Shown one piece after another: positions 29,011-29,142 of a stretch of 29,142 bases of DNA (the stretch's first letter is position 1; each line of letters begins with the position of its first letter). The DNA comes from DASUWK01 sp036378435. GTDB taxonomy: Bacteria; Chloroflexota; Dormibacteria; Dormibacterales; Dormibacteraceae. Location of the stretch: positions 1 through 29,142 of the forward strand of contig DASUWK010000018.1 of assembly GCA_036378435.1 (NCBI GenBank). Direction: 5' to 3'. A program made the translations under genes and the position numbers. The notes under the pieces were generated by a model. It ran no database searches and was not told the origin of the DNA. It saw only the letters and a list, made by a program, of their open reading frames with translations.

Positions 29011-29142
29011 ATGCAATCAGGGTCAGCCGCATAAACTCAAGCTTGAATCCGAATACGAAGGTGATAGTCGAGGACTCGTATTAGCGGATAGCGCTCGGGC
29101 CTGTTGACAGCTTGTTTGACAGCGTAAGTGCTGCACGGCGGT
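29011..29142. other. Possible end of an integrated element next to the split tRNA
   Basis: Less GC-rich than the rest of the window and without a convincing gene. It holds AGCCGCA (29025-29031), the inverted copy of the tRNA segment TGCGGCT (28994-29000); a hairpin AATACGA/TCGTATT (29052-29058 and 29076-29082); and two direct repeats TTGACAGC (29104-29111 and 29116-29123) that could be integrase arm sites or tandem -35 boxes. Interpretation as the edge of an integrated element is inference; the window ends here. Confidence 0.4.

Noticed and set aside
29011..29142. Group I intron in the tRNA-Arg anticodon arm
   Set aside because: A segment AAGGTGATAGTC looks like a group I S element, but its pairing partner (R, with GACTA) is missing, the distance is far too short, and the break is after the anticodon stem rather than in the loop.
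1..29142. CRISPR arrays, insertion sequences, rRNA genes, riboswitches
   Set aside because: No regularly spaced repeats, transposase motifs, rRNA sequence or conserved riboswitch cores were recognised; gaps are too short for most of these.

Overview
The window is a compact, high-GC (roughly two thirds G+C by eye) bacterial chromosome segment with 27 protein genes, one truncated tRNA gene and almost no non-coding DNA. The largest gap between genes is about 120 bases. The gene families (stand-alone winged-helix regulators, a COG4867-type vWA protein, a MoaD-MoaE fusion, a GH15 and a GH63-like glycosidase, an ATP-dependent DNA ligase with a beta-CASP exonuclease) and the leaderless promoters suggest a soil-type Terrabacteria lineage such as Dormibacterota, Chloroflexota or Actinomycetota. 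That placement is an inference, because there is no rRNA or other marker here.

Layout. 1-3077: end of a methyltransferase gene, an SDR oxidoreductase, a membrane-anchored conserved hypothetical protein and a zinc alcohol dehydrogenase. 3064-4407: a winged-helix regulator coupled to a four-helix membrane protein that appears frameshifted, then a YgjP-type metallohydrolase. 4471-9788: a GH15 glycosidase, an EamA transporter, an acyl-CoA carboxyltransferase and a UPF0173 hydrolase. 9892-15980: a vWA protein, an SDR, PEP carboxykinase, a SLOG/DUF2493 protein, MoaD-MoaE and ClpP, all on the plus strand. 15994-21845: a metallo-beta-lactamase-fold hydrolase, ATP-dependent DNA ligase, a four-cysteine mini-protein, an alpha/beta hydrolase, a ligase-associated-type exonuclease, NAD(P)HX epimerase and a SufR-like Fe-S regulator. 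21965-28886: a small unknown protein, aquaporin, a GH63-like glycosidase, MetF, a Xer-type recombinase, an acyltransferase and Hsp20. 28968-29010: the 5' half of tRNA-Arg(CCG), broken just after the anticodon stem and followed by sequence of different character, possibly the edge of an integrated element.

The strongest overall signal is transcriptional. About a dozen genes have a TANNNT-like -10 hexamer ending 6-8 bases before the ATG or GTG, which means leaderless mRNAs. At three divergent gene pairs the two -10 hexamers physically overlap, giving single bidirectional promoters (9055-9064, 18397-18403, 23046-23052). The pairs so linked are carboxyltransferase with UPF0173 hydrolase, DNA ligase with the four-cysteine protein, and aquaporin with a GH63-like hydrolase. 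A minority of genes instead have classical -35/-10 promoters or Shine-Dalgarno sites. Within operons, genes are joined by NTGA-type stop/start overlaps using TTG, GTG and apparently CTG starts. Seven of eight convergent pairs overlap at their 3' ends, and no convincing intrinsic terminator was seen.
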